The translations under genes and the position numbers were made by a program. Shown piece after piece: positions 41,826 through 54,334 of a stretch of 64,000 nt of DNA; position 1 is the first letter of the stretch; the number at the start of each line of letters is the position of its first letter. Origin of the DNA: Verrucomicrobium sp. BvORR034 (GTDB taxonomy: Bacteria > Verrucomicrobiota > Verrucomicrobiia > Verrucomicrobiales > Verrucomicrobiaceae); assembly GCF_000739635.1 (NCBI RefSeq), contig NZ_BATQ01000046.1, positions 1 to 64,000 of the forward strand, given 5' to 3'. The notes below the pieces were generated by a model, which saw only the letters and a program-made list of their open reading frames with translations, had not been told where the DNA came from and did no database searches.

Positions 41826-42611
41826 CTATGAGACGGGGGCGCTTTGCTGGCGCGGGCGGCAGACGGTGCAGTACTCCTCCCCATCTTCGGTGACCCGGAA
41901 GTCGAGATGGGGATCATCCATGTCTGTCTTGCCGCACTGGTGGCACTTGTGGAAATGCGGCGTGTCGCGCTGGTTGGCGGACTCAAAGCGCGACCGGCGC
42001 TCCACGACCACTGCCTTTTGCTTCACGGATTTGACCAGGCCAGGGCCAAACGCGATGAAGAAATTGAGCATCGAGAAGAAGATCGGTCCTCTCATTGCAG
42101 GGCTGTCGATGAACTGCAACAGGAGGATGGCACCATTAACCATGCCCAGATACTTCACCTTCACGGGCAGGATGAAGAACAGCATGATCTCGTAGTTGGG
42201 AACGAGGCAGCAAAACGCGATGAAAATGCTGGAGTACAGCATCAGGCCCAATGCCAGGCTGCCGAAAACCATGGCACCGATGATCATGGAGAGCATGCCG
42301 CCGAAAATGTACAAATTCGTGCGAAATGCACCCCAAGCGCGGTCCATTACGCCGCTAATGATCATCATGAAGTAAACCGCGATCAGCATCCAGAATGGAT
42401 TGGTAAATGAATTAGGAATGAAGACCCAAGTAACCAACCGCCAGATTTCGCCTTCCCAGACCAGCGGAGGCAACAGCATCAGCGAGACGAGGAATGTGGG
42501 CTTCAACTGCAGCAGGATCCAGACAGCCGCCTGAAGGGTGGCGAGAATGGCCACCAACCCCGGGACAGCAAAGCGCCCGAACCGATTTTCCATGGAATTA
42601 AGCACCGACAT
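41826..42611 (-). CDS. Rhomboid-like multi-pass membrane protein with C-terminal CxxC ribbon
   Basis: The 261-residue protein starts at ATG 42611 (a second ATG at 42593). About six hydrophobic segments lie in residues 15-195. The start of the fold, WEGEIWRLVTWVFIPNSFTN, is typical of rhomboid proteins. The catalytic G-x-S-G-x and the second-helix His are not visible, so it is probably a non-protease relative. The cytoplasmic tail has two Cys pairs, CHQCGK and CTVCRP, that could bind zinc. It is convergent with the response regulator and divergent from gcvT, 88 bp away. Confidence 0.7.
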   Translation of the reverse strand: MSVLNSMENRFGRFAVPGLVAILATLQAAVWILLQLKPTFLVSLMLLPPLVWEGEIWRLVTWVFIPNSFTNPFWMLIAVYFMMIISGVMDRAWGAFRTNLYIFGGMLSMIIGAMVFGSLALGLMLYSSIFIAFCCLVPNYEIMLFFILPVKVKYLGMVNGAILLLQFIDSPAMRGPIFFSMLNFFIAFGPGLVKSVKQKAVVVERRSRFESANQRDTPHFHKCHQCGKTDMDDPHLDFRVTEDGEEYCTVCRPRQQSAPVS

Positions 42612-42699
42612 TGTAGCTCTAAGTACGCCCCGAAACGAGGGTTGCCAAACCGATTCGCAGTGTTTGACAAGGGAGGGTGGGCCGCCAAATTGGCCGCCT

Positions 42700-43815
42700 G
42701 TGTCCGAGTCCACGTTGAATCGTTCCCCGCTCCATGAGGCCCACCTGAAACTGGCCGCCCGCATGGTGCCCTTTGCCGGATGGGAAATGCCGGTCCAATA
42801 CAGCGGCATTGTGGATGAGCACAGGGGGGTGCGGGAGAAGGTCGGGGTTTTTGACATCTCCCACATGGGCCAGTTCCTGATCAAGGGGACGGGTGCTGAA
42901 GCTTTCCTCAACCGGGCGCTCACCAACAACGTCAGCAAGCTGGGGATTGGCGAGGGGCAGTACACCCTGATGCTCAATGATCAGGGCGGGGTCATCGATG
43001 ACCTGATCGTCTATCGCCTGAGCGACCGGGAGTATTTTCTGGTGGTGAACGCCTCCATGATCGCTGAAGACGAGGCGCACCTGCGTGGCCTCGGCTTTGG
43101 CGAGGGCGTGGAGTTTGCCAATATTAGCAGCGCCACAGGCGGCTTGGCGGTCCAGGGGCCAAAGAGCCGGGAAGTTTTCGCCGCCGTGTTTGGTCCGGAC
43201 GCCGTTTTCCCGGAGCACAACAAGATCCTCTTCAGTCTCACGGGGGAAGGGGTGCTGTATCTCTGCGGCACTGGGTACACCGGCGAGGAGGGGTTTGAAT
43301 TCTTTGCTCCCGCGACCACCATTGAAGGCTGGTTTGACAAGATTGTGCAGGGCTGTCGGGATGCGGGTGGTGGGCCCGCCGGGCTGGGGGCTCGCGACAC
43401 CCTCCGACTGGAGATGGGCTACCCGCTCAATGGCAATGACCTGGCTCCAGACAAGACGCCGCTTCAAGCGGGGCTTGGCTTCTTCGTGGACCTCACCAAG
43501 GAGGACTTCGTTGGCAAGTCCGTCCTCGATTCGCAAAAGGCCTATGGGATCCCGACCAAGTTGACCGGGTTTCGCATGACCGCGCCCTCCCCGCCGCCGC
43601 GCGCCCACTATCCGGTGGTGCATGACGGGCAGGTGGTGGGCGAGACCTGCAGTGCGGGCCTTTCCCCCTCGCTGAACCAAGGCATCGGCATGGTTTATCT
43701 GCCGGCCTCGATCGCCAAGTCCGGAATTCCCATCGAAATCGAAATCCGTGGCAGGCGTTTTGCTGCGGAGACGGTGAAGAAGCCGTTTTATCGCAAACCT
43801 CAGGCATCCTCCTAG
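42700..43815 (+). CDS. gcvT: Aminomethyltransferase (glycine cleavage T protein)
   Basis: The 371-residue enzyme transfers the methylene group to tetrahydrofolate. Landmarks are MVPFAGWEMPVQYSGIVDEH, VFDISHMGQF and the C-terminal GFRMTA, SAGLSPSLNQGIGMVYL. The start GTG at 42700 is preferred because coding similarity begins there; the frame extends upstream to 42538 through the neighbouring divergent gene and is not credible. No glycine riboswitch precedes it. It leads the gcvT-gcvH-gcvP cluster. Confidence 0.94.
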   Translation: MSESTLNRSPLHEAHLKLAARMVPFAGWEMPVQYSGIVDEHRGVREKVGVFDISHMGQFLIKGTGAEAFLNRALTNNVSKLGIGEGQYTLMLNDQGGVIDDLIVYRLSDREYFLVVNASMIAEDEAHLRGLGFGEGVEFANISSATGGLAVQGPKSREVFAAVFGPDAVFPEHNKILFSLTGEGVLYLCGTGYTGEEGFEFFAPATTIEGWFDKIVQGCRDAGGGPAGLGARDTLRLEMGYPLNGNDLAPDKTPLQAGLGFFVDLTKEDFVGKSVLDSQKAYGIPTKLTGFRMTAPSPPPRAHYPVVHDGQVVGETCSAGLSPSLNQGIGMVYLPASIAKSGIPIEIEIRGRRFAAETVKKPFYRKPQASS

Positions 43816-43853
43816 AATCTCCCTTTTCTCCATCAACCGAACGCATCCTTCCT

Positions 43854-44228
43854 ATGAGCCTTGTTCCAGACCAGTTGCACTACCGCGAATCGCACGAGTG
43901 GGTTGATTCAGCCACCGGCGCGGTGGGCATCACCGATCACGCCCAGCACGAACTGACCGATGTGGTCTATGTGGAGCTGCCCAAGGTGGGCGCAGTCGTG
44001 AAGGCTGGCGACCATATTGCCGTGGTGGAGTCCGTGAAGGCGGCCAGTGACATCTACTCGCCCGTAAGCGGGGAAATTGTCGAGGCCAATGAAGCGCTCA
44101 GCGCGGATCCTTCCCTCCTGAATACCGATCCCTATGACAAGGGCTGGATCTGCAAAATCAAGGTGGCAGATCCCGCCGAGACCGGCGCCCTCATGGACGC
44201 CGCGTCCTATCGCCAGCACATCGCGTAA
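43854..44228 (+). CDS. gcvH: Glycine cleavage system H protein
   Basis: The 124-residue lipoyl carrier has lipoyl-Lys62 in [14 protein letters not shown]. It shuttles the aminomethyl group from P to T protein. [18 protein letters not shown] is typical of GcvH. It lies 38 bp after gcvT and 16 bp before gcvP. Confidence 0.96.
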   Translation: MSLVPDQLHYRESHEWVDSATGAVGITDHAQHELTDVVYVELPKVGAVVKAGDHIAVVESVKAASDIYSPVSGEIVEANEALSADPSLLNTDPYDKGWICKIKVADPAETGALMDAASYRQHIA

Positions 44229-44244
44229 TTGTAGTTCACAAGAA

Positions 44245-47062
<2,818 letters not shown>

Positions 47063-47073
<11 letters not shown>

Positions 47074-47557
47074 CTGGGCTTCCTGGCAGCCCACGGTCCG
47101 CGCCACGCTGCTCTTCATTCAGAAGGGCGGCAAGGTGCTGCTCATTCGCAAAAAACGCGGATTTGGCAAGGGCAAGATCAACGGACCCGGCGGCAAGCTT
47201 GACCCCGGTGAGACCGAGCTGGATTGCGCCATCCGTGAGACCGAGGAGGAGTTGCACATTCGCGCGCGGAACGTTCGCAAGCGGGGGGAGCTCTGGTTCC
47301 AGTTCGTGGATGGCTTGGCCATGCATGTGGCGGTGTTCATGAGCAGTGAGTTTGAAGGCGAGGCCACGGAGACGGAAGAGGCGGCACCTCTTTGGTTCCC
47401 GGTGGACGAGATCCCCTTCGATGAAATGTGGGCGGACGACCGTCACTGGCTTCATCGCATGCTGGTCGGTCAGGAGAACTTCTGGGGTCGGTTTGCGTTT
47501 GCTGATGACACCATGCTCACGCACGAAGTAGACTGGCACTCCCAGCCCGGCGCCTGA
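47063..47557 (+). CDS. NUDIX hydrolase (MutT/MTH1-like)
   Basis: The 164-residue protein has the NUDIX box [22 protein letters not shown] (G-x5-E-x7-REUxEExGU). Length and the sequence [18 protein letters not shown] match 8-oxo-dGTP/2-OH-dATP diphosphatases like MTH1. It should sanitise oxidised nucleotides in the cytoplasm. It overlaps the end of gcvP by 11 bp, so it is probably expressed with the gcv genes. Confidence 0.85.
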
Positions 47558-47589
47558 GGGGAGTTCTCTACGGACGGCGGATTTCAGCC

Positions 47590-48828
47590 ATGTCCGCACC
47601 CAGTCTTCCCACAAGCACGCGTCGTACTTTCCTCAAGCAAGTCACCCTGGCCATCGGTGGCCTGGGCCTTGGAGAGATTCATGCCTCCACCGTGCCTCTG
47701 GTGGCACAGGGGCTGGCAGAATTGCAGAAGCGTTATTGGTGTGAACCCATCCAGATCTGGCTGGACCGGGAGGGGGACCAGTTGAGGGCTCATTGGGAGG
47801 GGAAGGTCAATCCACCCTGGTGGTCGGCGGCCAATGCGGTGGAGCTGATGTTGGACCATCTGGCGGCGGGCGGCGGCGGTGGCCAGGACTGGCTTCCCCT
47901 GCTGGAAGGCATGCATGATCTCAACCAGGACCCGATCCAGCGCTGGCCCAGGGTGGCCGAGGCACTGCGGGCCCGGGGAGACTGGAAAGATGCGGACGAG
48001 GCCAGGCTCCGGCAGCGGATGTCCCGGCCGTCAGCACACACGGGTTTCAGGAATGAATACCTGGATGACTCCGCGTGGTGGGGCGTCGCATGGTTGAAGA
48101 TGCATGATCGCACCCGCGCCACGAAGTATCTGGACACGGCCCGGGGGATCCAGGCGCACATGGCCCACAACTGGCGGCCCGACTTGGCGGGCGGGGTGAT
48201 CTGGTGTGAGGAACCCGGGAAGCAGAAGCCCAATGCCATCACCAACAGCCTCTTTCTCATTCTGACAGCGAGGCTGGCGCAGCGGACCGGGGAGGCGGCG
48301 TATCGCAGGCAGGCGGATGACGTCTTCAAGTGGCTGCAGGATCAGAAGTTGTTTGATGGAACCGGCGTCGTGGATGCCCCCGGTCACAAAGGGGACTGGT
48401 GGAGCTACAACCAGGGGACCTATCTTGGCGGGCTCGTAGAGTATGCTGGATTGACCGGTCAGGTCGCTCCTCTGGACGAAGCGGCCCAGGTGGCGGAGTC
48501 TGTGCTGACACGTGCTGGATTCGTGGACGCTGGCGGGATCATGGTGGAGAAGCTGGGAACTTCAGGCTGGGACGGATGCCTGTTCAAAGGCATCCTGGCA
48601 CGGTATCTCCGCCAGACGAGGGACGCACTGGTGGCAAAAAGGTTGTACTCCGGTGTTGCTGCGAAAATAGATCGTGCGCTGGAAGCGACGGCAAAGGTGC
48701 TGTCGCAACCGGAAATGCTTCAAGGCGGATTGTTGCCCGCAGAATGGCATCCCGGCGCCAAGAACCTGGAGCGCAATTTCAACACCCATCTGTCGGCGCT
48801 GATGGCTTTGGAAGCGGGGAGGGGCTGA
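47590..48828 (+). CDS. Glycoside hydrolase family 76 (alpha-1,6-mannanase-like), Tat-exported
   Basis: The 412-residue protein starts at ATG 47590. A twin-arginine-like signal (STRRTFLKQVTLAIGG) points to export. The (alpha/alpha)6-barrel of GH76 shows the catalytic Asp-Asp pair in YLDDSAWWGVAWL, WWSYNQGTYLGGLVEYAG and HWEGKVNPPWWSA. It probably cleaves alpha-1,6-mannan backbones such as fungal cell-wall mannan. The gene lies 32 bp after the NUDIX gene and 62 bp before a glycosyltransferase. Confidence 0.85.
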   Translation: MSAPSLPTSTRRTFLKQVTLAIGGLGLGEIHASTVPLVAQGLAELQKRYWCEPIQIWLDREGDQLRAHWEGKVNPPWWSAANAVELMLDHLAAGGGGGQDWLPLLEGMHDLNQDPIQRWPRVAEALRARGDWKDADEARLRQRMSRPSAHTGFRNEYLDDSAWWGVAWLKMHDRTRATKYLDTARGIQAHMAHNWRPDLAGGVIWCEEPGKQKPNAITNSLFLILTARLAQRTGEAAYRRQADDVFKWLQDQKLFDGTGVVDAPGHKGDWWSYNQGTYLGGLVEYAGLTGQVAPLDEAAQVAESVLTRAGFVDAGGIMVEKLGTSGWDGCLFKGILARYLRQTRDALVAKRLYSGVAAKIDRALEATAKVLSQPEMLQGGLLPAEWHPGAKNLERNFNTHLSALMALEAGRG

Positions 48829-48890
48829 GGGACCGTGCGAACCCGATCTTGACGGAAGGCTGTTCCTTCTCTCTTGTCCCGTTCCTCGAC

Positions 48891-50975
48891 ATGCCCGAAG
48901 AAAAATCTCCTCCAGCGAACAAAACCAAGTCGGGTGCACGTCCCCTGTTTCACCTCGACTACCCCACGCGATCGCCGGGCTCACCCGAGTTTCCTGTCGC
49001 GGGATGGGTGGCTGGGATCCTTCCTCTTCAGGCGGTTCGCGTGAAAGACCTCCCGGACCAGTTGCTCGAACTCGTGCCGCGTCCTGATGTCCAGCGGATG
49101 ATGGCGCAGTTTCCCCACGTCTCCGGGTTCCGCGGTTTGATCCGGGGGCTGTCACCGCGCCAAGATCTGTGTCTGCAGTTTCTCATGGGTGACGTTTGGG
49201 TGGAGAAGGTGTTTCTTGGGGGCGAAGTTCAAGATGTCACCAACAGGAGGTTGTTGCATCGCGTGAATGAACTGGAAAGGGGTCTGGCCGCTCTCACCGC
49301 GAGCGTGGACCTGCTCAAATCCAAGACGGAGCTGCCCTTGGATAGCTGGAAACGGCTGCAGTCGTTGCGTCGCGAAGCCAGCCCTTCTCCAGAGCCTCTG
49401 GTTTCGGTCTGCATTGCCACTCACAACCGGGTGGACCTGCTCACCAGGCGTTCGCTGCCTTCCGTTCTGAACCAGAGCTACCGGAACCTTGAGGTCATCG
49501 TGGTGGCGGATGGATGTACCGACGGCACAGTTGAGGCCGTGCGAGCTCTCGGAGACAGCCGCGTGCAGATTCATGAAATTGAACGCGATCCGGTAAGACT
49601 GGATGATGTGGATCGGCGTTGGATGGTCTCAGGGAGCCGCCCCATGAATGCCGGCGCGGCGCTCGCGAATGGAGACTTCATCACGCACCTGGATGACGAT
49701 GATGAGTATGTCCCAGACCGGATTGCGAAACTGGTGGCATTTGCCGCGAGCGAAGAGGCTGATCTGGTTTATCATCCGTTTCATTCGGAATCGGGGCAAG
49801 GCGACTGGCTTGTCAACGAGGCCTTTGAGCTTCGGGTGGGGCAGGTGACCACTTCCAGCATCTTCTATCGGAACTGGATCAAGAACATTCCGTTGGATCT
49901 GGACACCCATTTGCTGGCCGAGCCTTCGGACTGGAATAGAATCCGAAGAATCATCTACGCCGGTGCCAAGTGTGTGAGGCATCCAGAGCCGCTCTTAAAG
50001 CACTATCGGGAACGCAATCAGGCTCTCACTGCCGTGCAGCCGCCAAGCCAATCGGGAGTTAACGGGATGCAAGCGGGCAAGTCGCATGGGCAAGCTGGTC
50101 TGGTGCAGCTCGTGGGCAGATTCGCATTCGGCTTGCGACACGAATGGGCGCAGGTAATGGATGAACTGGAGGCCATCTATGGAGGTGGCCCAGTGGCCAT
50201 GCTCAGTGGAGTGGACTGGCAACTGATGTCGGGGGAGCCATTCCCGAATCCCTGGGTTGGCGTGTTTCATCAACCCTTCGCGTCCTTCGAACCCTGTGTG
50301 GGCCTTTTCGGCCTGAAGGGTGCCTTGGAGAAGGCGGGTGCGCTGAAAACCTGTAAAGGGCTCTATGTGCTGACGGATTATCAGAAGCGGTTTCTGGATG
50401 AGTCCGCGATCGGCGTTCCAGTGGAACGGTTGTGGCATCCCACGGTGTTTGATGTGCCTCAATGGTCCCCAGACAGCTGGCTGGCGGACCGGCGCATCGT
50501 CTTTTTGGGGCGCTGGATTCGTCGTGTGCAGGCCATCCAGGAATTGCAGTGCCCAGGGGTTCGCAAGTTGTGGCTGGCCAAGCAGTCCGAGCCCATCGCT
50601 GGCGTTGAGGAAAATGGCAGTGTGCAACGCCTGGGGTACCTGGAGGCGGGTGCCTACGATGAATTGCTCACGGGTTGCGTGGCGATGACGGAGGTTATTG
50701 AGGCCGCTGCCAACAACGTGGTCCTGGAGTGCATCTCCCGTTCCACGCCCTTGTTGATCAACTGGAATTCTGGCGTGGTGGAGTATCTGGGCGCAGACTA
50801 CCCGCTCTATTATAGTTCCATGGCCGAGGCAAACTGGAAGGCGGCCAGCGTGAGGCAGGTGCTGGCGGCGCATGAGTACCTGCGCAAGATGGACAAATCG
50901 CGATTCACCCTGGATCGCTTTGTCCGCGATTTTGGGAGCGGTTCCATTTGCGCCCGGCTTGCAGCGGAGAGGTAA
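48891..50975 (+). CDS. Bimodular glycosyltransferase (GT2 plus GT4-like)
   Basis: The 694-residue protein starts at ATG 48891. Residues 165-310 hold a GT2 GT-A domain (VSVCIATHNRVDLLT, VIVVADGCTDGT, DxD-type HLDDDDEYVPDR). The last part (about 400-680) resembles a GT4-like GT-B fold (VFLGRWIRRVQAI, AANNVVLECISRSTPLL). The first 160 residues contain no family I recognise. It is cytoplasmic or membrane-associated and likely acts on surface polysaccharide or glycoprotein; acceptor unknown. Confidence 0.75.
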   Translation: MPEEKSPPANKTKSGARPLFHLDYPTRSPGSPEFPVAGWVAGILPLQAVRVKDLPDQLLELVPRPDVQRMMAQFPHVSGFRGLIRGLSPRQDLCLQFLMGDVWVEKVFLGGEVQDVTNRRLLHRVNELERGLAALTASVDLLKSKTELPLDSWKRLQSLRREASPSPEPLVSVCIATHNRVDLLTRRSLPSVLNQSYRNLEVIVVADGCTDGTVEAVRALGDSRVQIHEIERDPVRLDDVDRRWMVSGSRPMNAGAALANGDFITHLDDDDEYVPDRIAKLVAFAASEEADLVYHPFHSESGQGDWLVNEAFELRVGQVTTSSIFYRNWIKNIPLDLDTHLLAEPSDWNRIRRIIYAGAKCVRHPEPLLKHYRERNQALTAVQPPSQSGVNGMQAGKSHGQAGLVQLVGRFAFGLRHEWAQVMDELEAIYGGGPVAMLSGVDWQLMSGEPFPNPWVGVFHQPFASFEPCVGLFGLKGALEKAGALKTCKGLYVLTDYQKRFLDESAIGVPVERLWHPTVFDVPQWSPDSWLADRRIVFLGRWIRRVQAIQELQCPGVRKLWLAKQSEPIAGVEENGSVQRLGYLEAGAYDELLTGCVAMTEVIEAAANNVVLECISRSTPLLINWNSGVVEYLGADYPLYYSSMAEANWKAASVRQVLAAHEYLRKMDKSRFTLDRFVRDFGSGSICARLAAER

Positions 50976-51033
50976 CCTCAGCCGCTAGCGGGGGCCGACT
51001 CTAAGACAAGGCTGCCAGGGACGTTAGGGGCAT

Positions 51034-51657
51034 ATGAAGTCAGATGTTCTTCGGCCATGGGCGGCAGTCTTGTTTGGGGCGGTGCTGGCAGGGGCTCCAG
51101 TGCTGCTGCTCCGCTTTCATGAGGGGGCGGCGACAGTCCGGCTCCATCATGCCGACAGGACTTTGGCACTACTGGAACAGCTGAAAGCGGAATGCGATCC
51201 GCGTTCGGTGACCAATGAGTATATCTTTTCCATGACGGCCCAGCCGACGGAAATAGCCCGCGGGGAGATCATGGGTAAGCTAGCACTTTTGGACGAGGAA
51301 GAACCGGTGATGGAGGTGCTCCGACAGCATCTGGATCGGCGTGATACCACAGAGTTTGGAGAGATGCTGCAGGTGATGATGCTTGGCTTGGGGGACAGCG
51401 AATCTCTCCGGCCCGTCGGAGAGTTAATGGTGTTGTCCGAGTATCCGGCGGTGCGCATCTGTGCGGCCAGGGTGCTGCGCCGGATGCATGAGGTAGAGAC
51501 GGGGCAGTACTTCATTGATGCGCTGGGCGATGCCCGCTTTGTGCGGAACGATGCCTGTGGGGTTCATCCCGGAAAATACTATCCTGTCCGGACCATTGCC
51601 GCTCTGGCCCTGCACGAGATGAACCTGTACGAGCCGCTCAACTACAACCTGGACTGA
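51034..51657 (+). CDS. Hypothetical membrane-anchored HEAT-repeat-like protein
   Basis: The 207-residue protein starts at ATG 51034 with an N-terminal hydrophobic helix (residues 8-26). The rest is helical with repeat-like ends (YPAVRICAARVLRRM, YYPVRTIAALALHEM) suggestive of HEAT-type alpha repeats. No family was recognised. It is a single gene between the glycosyltransferase and a convergent MFS gene. Confidence 0.55.
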   Translation: MKSDVLRPWAAVLFGAVLAGAPVLLLRFHEGAATVRLHHADRTLALLEQLKAECDPRSVTNEYIFSMTAQPTEIARGEIMGKLALLDEEEPVMEVLRQHLDRRDTTEFGEMLQVMMLGLGDSESLRPVGELMVLSEYPAVRICAARVLRRMHEVETGQYFIDALGDARFVRNDACGVHPGKYYPVRTIAALALHEMNLYEPLNYNLD

Positions 51658-51684
51658 GCGAGCGCCCTCCTCGTCGGAGTACAA

Positions 51685-51720
51685 AAAAACGGCCGGACCC
51701 CGATGAAGGATCCGGCCGCT
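51685..51720 (-). terminator. Terminator downstream of the MFS transporter
   Basis: A perfect 8-bp stem CGGCCGGA/TCCGGCCG with a 13-base loop is followed on the minus strand by seven T residues. It fits the minus-strand MFS gene. Confidence 0.75.
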
Positions 51721-51736
51721 CTTCAAACAAGTGGTG

Positions 51737-53185
51737 TTACTCTGGCAGTTCTTCTTTCGGTTCCGGAAGGAAGAATGAGAGGGCAAATCCGACCACATAG
51801 ACGCCCAGGCCCACGGCGGCAGCGGTGTAGGCGAGCTTGGTGGGAGCCGCGGCCACATCCGAGGTGGTGGCCAACGCGGTGGTGATCCAGGCAAAGGACG
51901 TGCCGATCAATCGACCACCGATGTTGGCCGCGAAGCTCTCCCCGGTACCGCGCAAGTGAACGGGATACACGCGGGGCAAGTAGTTCCCCCAGAAGCTGAA
52001 CTGGCCGACGGTGAGCAGGCCGGCGAAGAAGATGCCAATCTGCAACGGTATCAAACCGGTCACGGCGCAGTAGCCAAAGACCACAGGCATGACCAACAGA
52101 CCCGGAGCGATAAACAATCGCAGCAGCTTCTGGCGACTGACAATGACCACGGCGAGAGCTGCCAGAAGGAACCGGCCGACCAGACCGCCCACCTCCTGCA
52201 CCTTGGTGGTGTTGGCCGCAATGGCCTGTTCTGCCTTCTTCCCGGCACCAATCGATGCCTTCTTGATCACGTCGGCCGGTTTGCCTTCATTGGCTTTGGC
52301 GGCGGTCTCGGAGGCCGTTTTGGACGCATCCTTCACTTCAGCAAGACCGGGGATGATGCGGGGAATGTGCTGGATGGCACCGAATGCGGCTCCGTAGGCC
52401 ATGGCGAACATGGCGGTGGTGACCAGGGTGGTGCGGCGTAGCTCTGGAGTGAACAGCTCGCCGATGCTCGGACGTTTGAGGGTGCCTTCGGCCTTCTTCT
52501 TCGACCAGGCGGGTGACTCAGGCAGGAAGGGGCGGATGAGGATCAATGGGATGGCGGGAATCAGGCCGGACATCAACGTGTAGCGCCAGGCAGCGTGTTC
52601 ATCAGCCACTACGCTTCCACCGAAAGTGCTGGTGAGGAAGTCCGGGAAATGAATCGCCGGAAGGCTGGTGGAGTATTTGATGCAGAGACCGTTGGCCACC
52701 GCGACCAGAAGTCCGCCGATGGAGGAGAACGCCTGGGTGTAGCCGAGCACTTTTTCGCGTTGCTTCGGGTCTGGGAAAAGTTCGGCCAGCCACGCGACGG
52801 CGGCGACGAACTCCACACAGACGCCGACAAAGACGAGACAGCGGAAGACCAGCAGCATCTCCACACTGGTGGAGTAGCCCGCAGCAAAGGCTGAGAAGGC
52901 ATAGAGCAGAATGCTCCAGGTGAGCACGCGCCGACGGCCCAGCCGGTCCGTCAGGTAGCCTCCCAGCAGCCCGAAGATACCGCCGGCAATGGCCGGAATG
53001 TAGAACAGCTTACCCACCCAGGCATTGAACAAGGGCGTGCCGGGAGCGGCCCCGATCAACTCCTGCAAGGCCGGGCCCACGATGAGCGGCAGCATCAGCA
53101 GTTCATAGATATCGAAGGCAAAGCCCAACGCTGCGATGAAGCAGATGAGCCATTGGGTGGTGGTGAGCTTGGGAGCTGTGGACAT
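51737..53185 (-). CDS. MFS sugar/metabolite transporter with extra central loop
   Basis: The 482-residue transporter has about 12 membrane helices and the MFS motif GYLTDRLGRRRVLTWS. RPFLPESPAW matches the end of the first half in sugar-porter-like families. A Lys/Ala-rich insertion of about 55 residues (about 280-335, with KTASETAAKANEGKPADVIK) occurs in the second half and is unusual. It lies just downstream of a sugar isomerase-like gene on the same strand, which suggests uptake of the compound that enzyme uses. Confidence 0.8.
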   Translation of the reverse strand: MSTAPKLTTTQWLICFIAALGFAFDIYELLMLPLIVGPALQELIGAAPGTPLFNAWVGKLFYIPAIAGGIFGLLGGYLTDRLGRRRVLTWSILLYAFSAFAAGYSTSVEMLLVFRCLVFVGVCVEFVAAVAWLAELFPDPKQREKVLGYTQAFSSIGGLLVAVANGLCIKYSTSLPAIHFPDFLTSTFGGSVVADEHAAWRYTLMSGLIPAIPLILIRPFLPESPAWSKKKAEGTLKRPSIGELFTPELRRTTLVTTAMFAMAYGAAFGAIQHIPRIIPGLAEVKDASKTASETAAKANEGKPADVIKKASIGAGKKAEQAIAANTTKVQEVGGLVGRFLLAALAVVIVSRQKLLRLFIAPGLLVMPVVFGYCAVTGLIPLQIGIFFAGLLTVGQFSFWGNYLPRVYPVHLRGTGESFAANIGGRLIGTSFAWITTALATTSDVAAAPTKLAYTAAAVGLGVYVVGFALSFFLPEPKEELPE

Positions 53186-53275
53186 GGAGGGGAGGTTGAT
53201 CTGTGTTGGGGAGGGGAGCGGCCGGGGTCTCGTTTAACCGTGCCCCGGCATCAAAATGGACATACTACCAGTCAC

Positions 53276-54193
53276 TCAACCCAGGAGTGGGCGGAGATCA
53301 TTGAGGATCTTGGGCACCGCCACAAAGGGATCCTCTTTCTCTTCGAACTCAAGGGTGAACCATCCCTGGTAGTTGGCATCGCGCAGCGTCTTCAGCACCC
53401 TGGGGATGTCGCTGGGGATGCCTTCGGGATTGCCCTTGGGCTTCACTCGCATCTTGAGCTGCACATTGATGGCGTAGGGGGCGATCTTCTCAAGGTCGCC
53501 ATAGGGGTCCTCCGTGTTGAAATTGCCGCTGTCGAAGTTGATCCCCGCCCAGGGGCTCTTCACGGACTCGATAATCTTGATGAGGTTGGCGGGATCCGCC
53601 ACGAGGCCATGGTGGTTTTCGATTCCCAGGAAGACGCCCTTGGTTCCAGCGTAGTCGAGGCACTCCTGATAGGCCGCGATGCAGTTCGCCAGAGCCTCGT
53701 CGAAGTTCATGTCCTTCTTCGGATTGCCGGCGAACACACGGATATGCGGCGCATTGAGGATCGCGGCAAAGTCGATCCACTTTTTCACGTCGGCGACCTG
53801 GTCATCCAACTCCTTGCCCTTGGGCAGGGCGAAGTTGTTACCCACGGCGGTGCCGGTAATGCTCACGCCGCGGAGATAGGCGCGACGCTTCACTTCCAGC
53901 ATAGTGGCGGCGTCGGCGTTTGGAGGGAAGAAGTAGCTCGTCAGCTCGGCTCCTGGCACGTTCTGCTCGGCGCAGTAGTCAATGAAGTCTGAGACTTCCC
54001 ACTGCGGCTTGCCATCCTTGGGTTTCTGCTCCTTGCCCCGCATCCACTTGAAGTATTCGCGGAAGGAGTAGGCGGCCAGACCCAGCATCATGCGAGACTT
54101 CCCGGGGCGATTGACGGGACCGGTGGCAAAAGCAGGAAGGGCGCTGGCTCCGAGGGTGGCCAGGGTGGTGGAGAGGAAATCGCGACGTTGCAT
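53276..54193 (-). CDS. Sugar phosphate isomerase/epimerase-like TIM-barrel protein, exported
   Basis: The 305-residue protein starts at ATG 54193 with a Tat-like signal (MQRRDFLSTTLATLGAS). The xylose-isomerase-like TIM barrel contains GIENHHGLVA (metal-binding Glu and His), NFDSGNF and GWFTLEFEEKEDP. Such exported members are abundant in Verrucomicrobia and Planctomycetes; substrates are mostly unknown. The MFS gene follows after 90 bp on the same strand. Confidence 0.8.
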   Translation of the reverse strand: MQRRDFLSTTLATLGASALPAFATGPVNRPGKSRMMLGLAAYSFREYFKWMRGKEQKPKDGKPQWEVSDFIDYCAEQNVPGAELTSYFFPPNADAATMLEVKRRAYLRGVSITGTAVGNNFALPKGKELDDQVADVKKWIDFAAILNAPHIRVFAGNPKKDMNFDEALANCIAAYQECLDYAGTKGVFLGIENHHGLVADPANLIKIIESVKSPWAGINFDSGNFNTEDPYGDLEKIAPYAINVQLKMRVKPKGNPEGIPSDIPRVLKTLRDANYQGWFTLEFEEKEDPFVAVPKILNDLRPLLG

Positions 54194-54334
54194 GGTGACT
54201 GGGTGGATAAGCCGGAATCAGTTCAGAAAAAGAAGATGGCAGGAAACGGACTCGGGGGCTGAAACTGACTTTTTTTAAGCAGATTGGACGGAATTCCCGC
54301 AACAGGAAAGGCGGGGATTGGTAGATTCTCTGCA

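Noticed and set aside
42612-42699. Glycine riboswitch before gcvT
   Set aside because: Only 88 bp separate the divergent genes and no tandem aptamer pattern is visible.
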